Shown here piece by piece: positions 35,966 through 49,220 of a DNA stretch of 64,000 bases. The stretch is taken from contig OZ026548.1 in assembly GCA_964020155.1 (NCBI GenBank), positions 3,656,397 through 3,720,396 on the forward strand, written 5' to 3'. Made by a program: the position numbers and the translations under genes. The stretch's first letter is position 1, and each line of letters begins with the position of its first letter. This stretch comes from Chondrilla cf. caribensis. Taxonomy: Eukaryota; Porifera; Demospongiae; Chondrillida; Chondrillidae. Under the pieces are notes generated by a model. That model did not search any database, was not told where the DNA came from, and saw only the letters and a program-made list of their open reading frames with translations.

Positions 35966-37180
35966 TTATGGTTCTTGTGTTAGAAAAGTCTTTGATCTGG
36001 TATGAGTGGTTTCACACATGTACACCTTTCCACCAGTGACAAATCCTGCTGTCTGAGTAGTGGAACAGTACCCCACTCCATACACTCCATGGTCCAGAGG
36101 GCCCACCTTACCGCTCACCTGTGTTAAGCAGACCAGACCATCATGACCATCATGTACACACTATAGGATGGAGTAGAGGGATACTCTCACCATATCTGAT
36201 TCAGTGTCGATGGTTACTACCACGTGACTCAAAGAACCTCCAATGAGAACAGTGCTGGGAGTCACCCAGCAACACCCATACACCTGTGGAAGGCAAAGAA
36301 TTCTAATGATGGACATGAACAGGAATTTTAGTATGTCTCTTTACCTTTGAATTCAGATTTGATGGCTGTAGCTGCCTCAGTAGCTTGCAACTATCAAAAA
36401 TCCCAAATCTAAGATAACCAGAGAATAATTTTAGATATAGTATATGTATGTGAACATATATTAAACAACCAGATGTCCATATATGGAAACTATATTGATA
36501 TAAAAATGGCTGAACATTACAGTCCTGAGGAATATTTGTGCAGCTAGTTTGATTGCATTCTTGGCTACATAAGCTGAGTACCTACACTAAGCTAACACAG
36601 TGTAGCACAGCTAACTTGAATAAGATGAGTACCAACAAAAGCTAACACATTGTAGTACAGGTAACTTGAAGTAATTGATCTTTTGACACTCGAAGTACCA
36701 ATAAGTTCCAGTGTACATTCATGTAATGTAGAGCTAGTGTGTGTTTTGTGTTTAAAGTCGCAAACAGTAAACACAATAGGGCTTCATCCCAGTCATGTTT
36801 ACAGGTTTACATTCAAACACAAAGTTGGCATGTCCCAATGAAGGTATCCAATCCGCACACTCACTTCAACCTGATTCTCCACCCTCCACGATCCAGTCAG
36901 AACATTAAGAGTGAATGGCTCCATGTCAAGAGCATCTCCACATATTATGTGGGGTCCAACGATCTTCCTATGTATACAGTTCAAAGATGTAATATGTGAA
37001 AGCGATGTAGTCATCTACAGTTGAATACCTCGTGACAATAAACATGCACGGTATACATATGCACATGGTGTATCTACACATGTGGACAAATGCATGTTGC
37101 ATATGTATGTACTGTACTTGGACAGTCACTTTGGTAATCACAACATGTTCAAATACAGGCATATACAGTGAATCTCATGT

Positions 37181-37236
<56 letters not shown>

Positions 37237-37249
37237 CAAACACACTCAA

Positions 37250-37281
<32 letters not shown>

Positions 37282-37330
37282 ACACACACACACACACACT
37301 CACGCACGCACGCACACACGCACACACACT

Positions 37331-37380
<50 letters not shown>

Positions 37381-37395
37381 AACACACGCATACAT

Positions 37396-37458
<63 letters not shown>

Positions 37459-37466
37459 AACACATG

Positions 37467-37535
<69 letters not shown>

Positions 37536-37572
37536 CAACACACACACACACACACACGTGCACACATACGTG

Positions 37573-37638
<66 letters not shown>

Positions 37639-37654
37639 CACACACCAACACACG

Positions 37655-37725
<71 letters not shown>

Positions 37726-38990
37726 ACACACACGTGAACACACACACACACACACACACACACCACTCTCACCTTATAGAATGTTTCTGTCTGGTATCCC
37801 AGAACTGTACAGTATCATCCCACCCTCCAGACAGAAGAATTTTTGGGTCCTTTGGATGGAACTTGAGTGAGTAAACACGACTCATATGACCATCCATTAC
37901 AGTAGAATCCATACTTCACACAACAGTATAGAGAATGTACGTATGTAATAGTAATAATGGTAGCAGTTCATCAATATCAGTACATATGAAAGTATCTCTC
38001 CACAGTATACATGCTAATAGAACAGGCTCACCTTGGCTCCATGGAGTTCACCATCTTGTTGGTGGTAGCATCATAGATTAAATGGACATATCACTACCTG
38101 CTGAGGCAAAGTGCTTGTAGTCAGGGGAATAGGCTACAGTGAGCATCTGTCTCTTCTCCTTAATAGATGCAAGATACTTTTGAGATGTAAAGTGCCACAA
38201 ATTGACATACCCGGAAGAATCTACGATTGACAGGGAAAAGTGCACTCAAGAAATTATTATGACAAACAAGACTGCTGTAAAACGGGTTAAGTACATCACT
38301 AGAGAAGTAACTCAACATAGAATAATAACTGATTCAACACTAGACAACTAGGGTAGGGTGGGTGAACTTGGAATGCTAGGGAAACCTGTATGGAATTGAC
38401 AACCTCAACCACTCTTAACACCAAGCTATTGATACAAGTTCTTGTTAGTGATCTCCTTGATCATGTATGGTGATTTGGTGTTTGGAAACATTTGGAGTTC
38501 ATAGTTCAATATCAACAAAGTCAACCGATCCATTCCATCCATCCACACACATGCAACACACACAAACACACATACACACATACATCTGATACATGCTGTA
38601 CGAAAGTAGTTGGTCATTTTAAAATTGTTTCATATACATATCTACTGGTATGTACATATGTGGGTGAAACTGTAATCTTAAATACGTACTGTAAATGTTG
38701 AACACAATGAAGTATGATCTTCATTATCATCACTGTACATACAGTACCTTCACCACTAGTAACAAAATCTGTTGACATTCAGAGTGTACAGTCTCCAGAC
38801 AAGCACCTACCAAGTACAGAACACACAACAAAACACTTCAATATACCAATACCATGACACAAACATCACAACTGGTACTCAGCTGGTTCCACTCACCAGT
38901 CAAGTTCTTTGAAAATAGTTCCCATCTCCCTGTACCAGACTCTGTCAGTAACACTGCACTCTTCAGACAGAAGGTATTTCAGTCCTTTGG
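35966..38990 (-). pseudogene. WD40-repeat gene with two frameshifts
   Basis: Minus-strand exons with good splice sites and matching phases: 38748-38768, 38032-38220, 37773-37913, 36865-36967, 36345-36408, 36191-36283 and 35966-36118 (stop). They encode WD40 blades: SSGYVNLWHF...QMLTVAYSPDYKHFASAGSD, MDGHMSRVYSLKFHPKDPKI then LLSGGWDDTVQFWD, and GDALDME...VLTGSWRVENQVEIWDF. Two single-base defects break it. One base is missing near 38076-38083 (after GSDMSI, before YDATTNKM). One T is extra in the run at 36396-36400 (after IWDF). Both are in short homopolymers, so a consensus error is possible. The intron after 37773 is nearly all CA repeat. The exon ending at 38897 is in phase with this gene but may belong to the CABIN1-like gene. 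The exact WD40 family is not identified. Confidence 0.7.
37182..37763. repeat. ~580-bp (CA)n compound microsatellite inside a WD40 intron
   Basis: CA dinucleotides with CACCAACACACGCATACA-type interruptions repeated several times, filling most of the intron between WD40 exons 37773-37913 and 36865-36967. It starts about 10 bp after the 5' splice site on the gene strand. Confidence 0.97.
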
Positions 38991-41900
38991 CTCCAACACA
39001 CAGTGATTCCTAGTACGTACATATACATAGTACACACACATATACATTCAGATGACAATTATCATGTGTAATAACAGTAACTGTGAACACAGCTCCAGAG
39101 AGGCAGTGGGTTGAAAGGTTTAGAAAGTTTGTAATGTACATGTTTCCCCTTCCATGACATCATCCCCGAGTGCCACTGTATGTATCCACTAGTCTCCAAT
39201 TATACAGGAAAGTACATATAACTTCCCACCAACAGTGTCTTATGTGTCACCATATTTCAAAATTTATCTTCGTAACAACTTCAAACCTACCACTACACAC
39301 ACGAATGTACTATATGTGAGCGGATCTGAAAGGGACATCTTATGCACTTTCGTGTATTTGCGTTTTTTCACATCATTCGAATGCTCCATCACAGAGCATT
39401 ACGATGCCGTTTTCGGAATTGCGATAGCGCATTTCGTTCACGAGACAACCAAAGATGTCCCTTTTCTCAGATCCGCTCACATATACTGATGAGTACAACT
39501 ATTACTGACACACAATTCACACATTCTTGCCTTCTTCCTATCCAGGTTGTGGAGGGCAGTGAGCAGCATGTCCAACCATGTCTCTCTAACTCCCAATACA
39601 CCAACAGGTGGGTGGAGAATCTGCAGGAAACAATATCACTTTGTAACTTACAAAATGTAGTATGCATTTTCAAAATGGGGACCAGGTGTGAAATCAGTGG
39701 GCTAGAGTTAACAAATGCCATAGATGATGTCTACTATGTATAGTAAATCTTTTGACAACAGATACATACATTGGGACCAGCCATTGTGTCAACTGTAGAG
39801 AGGTTATCTGCACTGCAGAGTCCAAAATGCATTAGCACTATATGTAAAGTACATTTTTGTAGGCTCAAAAGGGTCTTTTGCAGGGAGGTAATTTCTACTA
39901 CATCCAGTATTTAGAGGGTTCTACTGTACATATCTGGGTATATATTGTACAGGTGCTTTTAACTGTAAATAATTAAAACTACACCAACTAACTTCTTTAT
40001 ATGAAACTTGTCCTTCCGAAATTGCTTTCAGGAGAGAGTTGGCAACAGAATCATACTCTTCTTCACAATAGAAATCACAAATCTGTACAGAAGCATAGTG
40101 AGACATGACTCTGGTTCCACAGTGTCTGGATGCACACCAAGGAGGTGCGCATGCATCACAGGGAACCACTGAGAGACTTAATCTCAGAATGTAATCTCTC
40201 ATACACAAGGAGTATATTATGTTTCATGGATAAGCCACAGATATGAAGTGGGTACAGAATCATGTTGGCTAGTACTTATAGACCTTGAAGTCAACACACA
40301 TCCACCTAGGAATATACAGTGGACCCTTCCACATGTACATCAAGGGAACATCGAGGGTTGAAAACACAACACAAATTTAACAAGATTTGTGCACACATTT
40401 GCGGTCGTTGCAAGAGTAAGTGTGTACATGTCTTGGTATATGTGTGAACAATTACATATGGAAATGTGTGTATGATACACAAGAATTAGTAATGGCTGTT
40501 CACATCTCATGCACCTCACGACCCCATCACAATGCAATATTCCTTGAATGTATTGCAAGTGTAACAGGAACACAACACTCCACAAAAAATGTGCAGTATG
40601 TACAGTACCTTGACCATAGCAGCAGTCTGTGCACACAAGTCGATCTTCTTGTCAATCGTACCTACGAAATTATTGCTTGATTATCACTAGTAACAGAATA
40701 CAGTGACAGGAACTACAGAGTTCAAACAGGGTACACCAAAGATATGAGATATAATATGTACAATCCCATCCACTCATTTTGTAATGATTAACACGTATGT
40801 ACCTCTGGTAGGGCTGTAGCGGATATACAGACAGTTTAGCTTGATTGTCGTATACAATCAAGCTAAAGTGTCTGTATCCACTGTAGCCCCAGCAGAGGTA
40901 CTTTAGTTGTAAGGTGGTATGTTTCTGTATAAAACAATACAATTGTATACTACTCTCACTCAGCATTGTTATTATAACTATCAATGGGTTGCTAGGTGAT
41001 TAATGAACATATTTTAATAACAATAATACAAGTGTGCAAATTCATAGAATAGAGAGTAGGCCATAAATTATCATACCAATTGCAGCATATTAGGTGGGTG
41101 GGACTGTACATATGTACAAGCTGTTGTGGATGAGCCCCCAAAATACCAATGCTGAATTGTGAATACACTATACAACAAGTTACATGTATACTCACTTTGA
41201 GATAGCAACGGTGCTGATGTGAAATTAGGAAGCTGCAACACATTCACGTCAGATGACGCCAATGCATCTTTACACTATGTACAGAGAAAATATATGTATC
41301 TACTGTACACAGGTGTGTATGTGCTGTCAGGTTCAGACACCTATAGTCAATAATGTACATTAAAATTATAATGCATACAAGCATAATAATACAGTACATA
41401 CCGAGTATGTATGTAACCATTAATTTTTGTATTACATAACACTACTAAAAATTAGTACACAACACATTTATATAATATTGTACACGTGTGCACATAATAT
41501 TATTATGGAAAGTACAGATTGGTGTATTGATTAATATACACACAATCTTTAAATGTACATTTTGGCTGTAAGCATGAAACATGTACACAAAGGTAGCACT
41601 GCACACACAAACCTTGTCCAACAATTCAAGCACTATTTTGTCATCCTTCTTGTCTCCGTAAAGTTGGGCCAAACACCAAAACACTACAATAAAGAGGCAT
41701 ATCCTGCATCTTTTATGGTACTGTAAGTACCAGCAAGTATTTCATGTATTATTTCAACCCTGTACCTCATGGAGCAGCAGGTATATAGGCTGGTTAGAAA
41801 CTCTATCCATACAGTTTGACATACAACAGTACATGATGTTTGTGTCCATGTGGTGACTAACATCTAATGGAGAGCATACGTCCCTTAGGAGCCATCCACG

Positions 41901-44900
41901 GCAATGTCCCTTGAAGAAACGAGATGGACTTGACCAGCAGTTCCTCCCCCCTGGGGGGGAAATAAGAATTGTTGAGCTACTGATAAGACATACTTAGTGA
42001 CACGTAGTACATTGGGGTATACATTTGTATAAGATATATGTGAAAGGGTAACCTTTTTCTAGAAATATGTACTGTTTGAAGCTATGGGGCATATGGAGAG
42101 TAGAGTTGGGAGAATTACAAATACATACTATATATGTTCATGCATGACTTGATCCGTGACTACCTGTATAGTGCATGTACGTATAATAAGGAACAACGTA
42201 CACTAACTCACCCTTTACCATCAAACTGTTTCTTTCTCTTATGATCTGTCCACAATTCCACAAATAGCAACAAGAAACTACCAATTTCCAAACAATACTG
42301 CTCTTCACTTTCCTCCAAAGGACTAGCAGAGTACAAACCATGGAGTAATTTTGAATATGTAACAATTCTCAAGGAACACATCACATACCCGAAGGACGCT
42401 GGGAGCTGAATATGTTCAATAACTATAAACACACAATTGATAAACTCTTGCTTCAACTCTTTAGACCTACAGTTACAATAAAAAGAACAGTTAATATGCC
42501 TATCACATATGCACTACTTGCAGGTGAATGTACTAGTTTGGGCATATGTACGTGTACGTGTACGTACATATGCTTGAAGACATGTATTCAAAGTTACCCT
42601 CTGCTCATCCGACATGCAGCTGTACAGTATGCATGTACAGTGAATATTGCTGCAAAGGTACATTCTGTACGCATTAGCACATATGAATTACTTCTTGTTC
42701 GTGTATATTGTACATAAAGTGTACAATCTCCAACAACACACATGTACATACATCCGGTGTGGGCTGCAGTAGTGTTTGCAGTACATGGGAAATGTGTTAA
42801 AACAAGTGACACTGTGACTCACCACAACATGTCCCACTTCTCTGACAAGTGCAGGACGTAGTGAAACATCAGATCAACAACACCTCTACGTATGTGGTAG
42901 CAACACAATAATCCAGTCACATACATTAGCACTATGTACTATGTAGCACTATGTTCAAGATATTAACAAATGATGGAGACCCCTTGGTTTCACAATACCT
43001 GTTATTTCGAAGATCTTCAACAAATTTTGGCACTTCTACTAGTTCATTCTCATGAATTCTCTTCACTTTTCTTTCTTCTGTTGGCCAAAATCCAAATACG
43101 TATCTCAACTTCATAGAAGTACATTTATTCACAGGGTCAACTCACCATGAATGGTGTCATCAGAAACATCAACTCTGTATGGAAAGGAAACACATAGCTT
43201 GTACACGACATTAAGTATGTACATTTTCATGTAATGGATATGTACATATTATGTGTTCCAAACACCATAGTAAGATTTATGCAAATTACTTGTACTCCAT
43301 AACAACTTCATTGGAGTACTGAAACGAGTACAACTTCAAAAATGATAGTACGTACACTGTACATGTTACCTTATATGGAACATAAGAAATATCACTAAGG
43401 TAGTGAGCATGTTAGTAGCATTATGATAGCAGGTGCCTGGTAGTCTATTGAAATTCAGAAATAACTACAGTCTGGAAATACATAAACCCGAGTCCCCACA
43501 AACTGTACACATAATATGCAAAAGCAACTTCAACGTTTAACAGTATTTCAAAAATAGTATATACTGTACATTACATGTATGTACATAGCTATATTATAAG
43601 AAATAAACTACAGTTACATAGATCATGAGAGTGAAGCCATAATAGTGTTACAAAAGGGCAGTATTTACTATGTATGTAATTGTGTTGTATCATCACAACA
43701 TGGAGGTGTTAAAAACAAACAGCGAGCAGTGTGTCTGGCCTGATGTACATATTATGTACATCTGTGGGACTATAGGATATATATATATATATACACCATG
43801 TGGGACTATAGGATATATACGTACACCAAATGTGTTGTGATGAAGGATGCATACATACATGTAGCACAAACACATACGTACTTCATATGTTTGTGATGGC
43901 TCATCAAACAAGGTAAATTTGTCCAATCTTCAATATCCAACCTGCAGACAAGATTTAGTCAGCACAGACACTAACATGCAACATTGGTATGAACCTACTT
44001 CATGTGGGGAGGAAGAAAAATCTTGATTTTTTCCCATACACTTGACAATTCAACAGATTTTCTTGTGGGTTTTACCTGCAGTACATTAGACATGTGTACA
44101 ATGTACAGTGGGGAATGCAACAATTCCTCCCAAAGACCAGCCTACACTTACTCTTGAAGATCTTCGCTTTGGTATGTAGTCAACTGGAAAATCAGGGATT
44201 CTTCGTTTCACTCCTACTTTCACATCCACTTCACTATCCTTTCCAGCCATATCACTGGCTACAGGAATACACAGTTACATGCATAGATCAGGATGAATGC
44301 ATGCACACTATACAGAGAGTAACAGAGGCCATTGGTTGGCTCAATGCTCTGAGCACTCACCACTTTCTTGTACGGAATCCATGTCACTTTCATCCATTTC
44401 AACACACTCTGTTGAGCACAAACAACACGTTTAGACAGATACAATGCATTTGTACTGTATGCTATACAATTGTATCACCTTTCTCAAGATCAGTGTAATC
44501 AAACATGGACTCCAAAGGAATGTGGGTATGTAGAGAGGACTGTAAGAACAGTATAAAAGACACTGATTGTTTATGTACTGTATGTACGTATAATGTACCC
44601 ATTGCATGGTCTTATGACCATACACTTTGCAGTAACAAGGGAAGCAAACCTTATCAGCAATGCAGTGTCTGTACACCTGTTGTAGGTGTCTGCCAACATC
44701 CAGCCAATGGGGTTGGGTGAGTTTGACATCAATTGATGGTGATTTGCTAGTTGGAATGGGTTCCACATGCTCTCTACTACGCAATAAGTGTACATCCTCC
44801 ATAACCTGCACATGGAACACACGTTGGACATTATGAAATCCCAGTAGAATACAAGCTGGAATTTGTAATTACATACGTAGCTAAACATGGTACGTCATGA

Positions 44901-45083
44901 TTTAGTACATACAATATAATCTCAGTGTTGCTAAACAGTGTACACAAACACACAGTACCTTGTTATATACACCAGGTGTAGGTTGGCTTGAATACCTGAA
45001 CAGACATACATATGTAAAAGTAAATGGTTACAGATAACATACACATTATTAGCAGTCGCCTAACCTACAGTACACACACGCAC

Positions 45084-45145
<62 letters not shown>

Positions 45146-48100
45146 CTTTTGATACGGATGAAGCTCTTGGTTCTCCCTACACACTCATTGTGACCAATAT
45201 CACAGCCATTACATCACCTTATTGCAATCCACAGCATACTGTATACATGGGGCATACATACTGCATAGGGTATACCCATTGCATAAGGTACACACTTAGA
45301 CTGTACATACAGTACATACTTCCAGATTTCACTCTGTCCATGACACAAGTATGGTCTTTCCTTCACAATCCACTGAATGTAACATATACCTACACACAGT
45401 AGACAAAGACATGATCCTAGGTTAGCATATGTACGTATGTACACGGTGTAGGTACATCTACTGTATATGAATGTACATACGTACACATGTACATGTACAC
45501 ATATATATATGCCTGTATTTAAGAATGCATACATACACACCTACTTTATATGAATGCACATACATACACATGTACATGTACACACATATATATACCTGTA
45601 TTCATGAATGCATACATGCACATCTACTGTATATGAATGTACATACGTACATACACATGTATATGTACACACATATACGTATATGCCTGTATTTATGAAC
45701 GCGTATACATGCACATCTACTGTATATGAATGTACATACGTACACATATATGTACATGTACACACATATATATGCCTGTATTTATGAATGCATGCATGCA
45801 CATATGTACTGTAAAAACACATACTGTAAGTTGGTACCCATACACATACAGTACATATGAATCAGATTATGTAACTGCAGTCTGACTTGTACCTTCTTCG
45901 AAGTCATCCTTCACCTCCAAGGCAACCAATAATAGCTTCAGACAAGCTACAGACAAAGAACAGGACATGACAAACTACGTAGGGTCATATGTGTCATGAT
46001 AGGTTGGTAGTTCAAAGGAAATATGCTTTGCTCACTTGCAGTTACCTATACAACACACACTCAAGTCCCTAACCATGCAGCACCCTTCCCATTAACAAAT
46101 CAGACCATTTTTTTTCTGTCACCCACAATATCAGCAACAGTGAACAATGAAGCATTAATATATGTGCCATCCCATGACACAAGATGTCCCTTCCAAACAA
46201 GATGTGCAGCTAATACAGTCACACTCTGCATTACTACTGAGGGCGTTATAACTAAGTAAATAATACATTTCCCCCACAACACACACCCATACCTGGGTAG
46301 TCCTATAACTAATACGTACATACGTATGAATGTAAATAATACATAACACACACATGCACACACACGGACACACACACTGGTTATACATACAGCTATATTT
46401 AATGGTATTTCGGTGCACAAGGTAAGGACAAGGCTAAAATGTTTTAAAATGTTGAAATGTTATTAACTAATAATTTTATGTGTGATTTCCCCCACAACAC
46501 ATGCTCATACCTGGGTAGTCCTCAATGCTAAACAGCAGCCTGCACAGAGTGCTCAAACTGGGCCAATGAGAGGGACTGAGGTGGACGTTCTAAATATAAG
46601 CAATAAGTCAAACATTTAACAGTATTTCAATACCTCAACTACCACCTTGCACATGAGAACTGGGGAACACTGACACCTTGGAAGTACATTAGTACACCGA
46701 TGTGGTATTGCTACAACTCATCTTCACCAATACTGTAGTACATACTGTGCAAGGAGTGTCAACGTGGCAGGAATAGCAGTGCATGCAATAAGCACCAAGG
46801 ACCTTGGTCATATGTACTTTAGCAATACAGAGCTGCGTCAAGTTCTGGCTAATCCACAATTTGACATTTGATGTATTTACTGTATAAATATGAATGTAAG
46901 TAGCGCTGGGTGGTATCAAAAATTATCAGTTAAAAGGATTTAATATATAAGCACTTAATCCTTGCATTGCAGACACAGTTGAAATGTAGTTATATCCAAT
47001 GATAGGACATCTAATTACATGTACGTAAATACTAAACTTCAACAGTGTGTCTGCATCATAACATTATATCCTTAGAATTGTAACTATAACGAGCAGTTAA
47101 TTACTTGAAAACAATGAGTCAGTTCAGAGACTTACTTGTTCCAGAGCCTGTCTAGCAACCATGAAGTCGCCCAACCTCATAGCAGTGGAGGACAAATGAT
47201 GCAGTAGAGTCACATCAGTGTTGTCCAGCTGGCATGCTTGTAGGAAGTGGCTGATAGCAGTCTTGTCATCGGATTCTTCCAAGGCTATCAATCCGAGATT
47301 CTTCAAACAGGAATACTCCAATTTGAGCAACACTCTATCCAAAGGTGTACCCTTGCTATTCTGTTGGAGAGGAAAAGTGGCTACTAGTGCATTGTACATA
47401 TAACAACACTGAAATATAATTTAAAAGCCCTAACGTTAAAAATTAGACATGGATTGAGTGGTTCATGGATAATTTGGAAGGAAACTTCATAGTCAATAAA
47501 GGGTTATGTGTGGTGAAAAGGCTTGATTACAAACTTCACAATAATCACATACAATATTCAGAAATTCAACTTGTGTAAAAGACCTAAAGAGTAGTAAAAT
47601 AACGAGAATGATGATCTGTGTGTAGTGTAAATCCCAGTGTCCTACATGCACCCTGCCAATCATTAGCATTAACACATGTATGAGCACATAATGCATTGTC
47701 AGTAGCCCCAGGGTATACAGGACACCAACACAAGGTAACCACGGCACCCTCAACCAGGAAGGCACTCACCTCTGGATCCCCTATGTGCTTGGCTCTTGAA
47801 TCAGTTATGAAAGGTGACTTCAAAAGTGCACCAAATGAATCTTTTGCTGAACCAAGGTTCCCTTCATTGAGGTGCTTTAGTCCGTCTAAATGCAGCTGAA
47901 CAGCCCTGGCTTCCTGCATGGATGTACATGAGTTGCAAATACTAATATTACAAAAGCAATCGCTGGCAGTGGAAGATGATAACACAGGACAGACTAGAGG
48001 TATTTATTTCTGCCACATAAAAGAATGAGTGGTGACTCTTATATTCCATTCACATTTTGTGAAACAGTTTTATATGTGTGGTGTATATAGGGCATCCCTT

Positions 48101-49012
48101 TCATTTTCGCGCCATCCCTACATAATAGAGTGCTAACCCACACTATGATAGTGATGGAGCTCTTTTTAAGGATTGAGTACTGTGTTTATTTTTCTTCTGA
48201 TTCCACTGAGTACAGCAGTAATGCATATACAGTACAGTTTGCTTAGTAAGTAACTTCACTCAGTCCTAGTTCATGTCACTACGTCCACCAGTACTGACCG
48301 TAAGCTTTACATCAAGCCTGTACTTCTTATCAGAAGCACCGTGCCTCTGATGAGAAGTACAGGCTTGATGTGCCCTTTGAGGTACTTACCAAGTAAGTCA
48401 GACTGCACTGTACACAGAAGTCTGAAAACAGCATATCAAACAATCAATGAAATGAATTTCGCTAATCATGTTCAATTACCTCAAAACGTTTCACCATACA
48501 AAACACTATTATGTTGTAAGGTAAAAGGATGGAGCTGATTTATTTCCAAGTCATTTGACAGTGGATAGATCTCACTACAATGTGCCTCGCCTGGTTTGTA
48601 AGCAATAAGACTTGAGAAGAATATGATTTACATTAAATAATTTTATCAAAAGTATGGCACGTCCGAAATTAGGCGCCCTTTCAGTACATAAATTTAGAAA
48701 AAATGTTTGTGCATTGCAATTACTATAGCTAATATTGGTTAAGTATTTGCCAACATTACATCCTCGATCATCCCAAAGCACCCTTTCACCCTCCATTTAT
48801 ATCTATACGCGTATAACTCACTGATGTACAAGACACAAAGTGAATAGGTACAATCCTTTCTTTGATAAAATCGTGATCTTAGTGAACAGAAACCATACGC
48901 GACTACAGATTTGATCTAAACTCACTTCAGCCTCTTTCGTAACTCTCGGAACAGTTGATTTGACGAACGAATCAAGACTTTTCTGCTTGAAGTTCAGAGC
49001 TTGTATGTTCAT
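38897..49012 (-). CDS. CABIN1-like: CABIN1/HIR3-like TPR gene, copy B
   Basis: Same gene model as copy A, with exons at 48926-49012 (start MNIQALN), 47770-47913, 47136-47360, 46511-46589, 45893-45946 and so on to 41613-41720 and 41196-41274. It continues past the duplication boundary through 40609-40661 (TIDKKIDLCAQTAAMVK), 39993-40082 (ICDFYCEEEYDSVANSLLKA) and about 39530-39610 (VRETWLDMLLTALHNLDRK). It possibly includes an exon ending at 38897 (ESGTGRWELFSKNLT). Order and content follow the first third of cabin-1: N-terminal TPRs, the basic KRRIPD...PKRRSSR patch, then further helical repeats. Cabin-1/Hir3 scaffolds the HIRA H3.3 deposition complex in the nucleus. I find no C-terminal two thirds before the WD40 exons start, so it is truncated or rearranged here, or has very divergent exons I missed. 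Confidence 0.7.
39316..39480. mobile_element. MITE with GTG...CAC ends and ATAT flanks
   Basis: TIRs GTGAGCGGATCTGAAAGGGA at the left and complement of GTGAGCGGATCTGAGAAAAG at the right, with ATAT immediately on each side. 165 bp, non-coding, in a CABIN1-like intron. Confidence 0.85.
40799..40901. repeat. Imperfect ~100-bp palindrome at the duplication breakpoint
   Basis: Left arm 40799-40848 (GTACCTCTGGTAGGGCTGTA and on) pairs with right arm 40854-40901. The inner 14 bp (TTTAGCTTGATTGT / ACAATCAAGCTAAA) match perfectly around a 5-bp loop. Homology to copy A starts at 40865, inside the right arm. Confidence 0.88.
45071..45144. repeat. (CA)n microsatellite, copy B
   Basis: Counterpart of 9357-9452, slightly shorter. 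Confidence 0.95.
45440..45800. repeat. ~80-100-bp tandem repeat, four units in B
   Basis: A unit running CTACTGTATATGAATGTACA to TATGCCTGTATTTATGAATG occurs about four times (starting near 45459, 45541, 45617 and 45716). Copy A has one unit at about 9768-9845. It is an intronic expansion of the CABIN1-like gene in B. Confidence 0.8.
48309..48371. repeat. 63-bp palindrome, copy B (two mismatches)
   Basis: Counterpart of 12356-12418. The left arm is identical, and the right arm differs at two positions (CTCTGATGAG instead of TTCTGATAAG). Confidence 0.9.
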
Positions 49013-49220
49013 GTTGGGGGATCCAACATTGGAAGAGGCGTTTAATGTAACAGCGATCGGTTCATAAACGCCAGTAGCTATTATTGTCACATGCAACCCA
49101 GCATAGATCTATGAAACCGTTATAACAGACCAATAATAATTCGAGTTAAAAGAACCTCACGCACTCAAAAGACTTCAGGCATCTCTTTGAGGTTTAGAAG
49201 AACCTTTGCTGAAGATATTA

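Noticed and set aside
35498..37772. ORFs of poly-His/Thr or poly-Cys/Val
   Set aside because: Pure translation of CA/GT microsatellites.
46267..46304. Second copy of the exon 4 donor sequence of CABIN1-like B
   Set aside because: A short duplicated fragment (CCCCCACAACAC...ACCTGGGTAGTCCT) in a B-specific insertion. It lacks the exon body and acceptor, so it is not a second exon.
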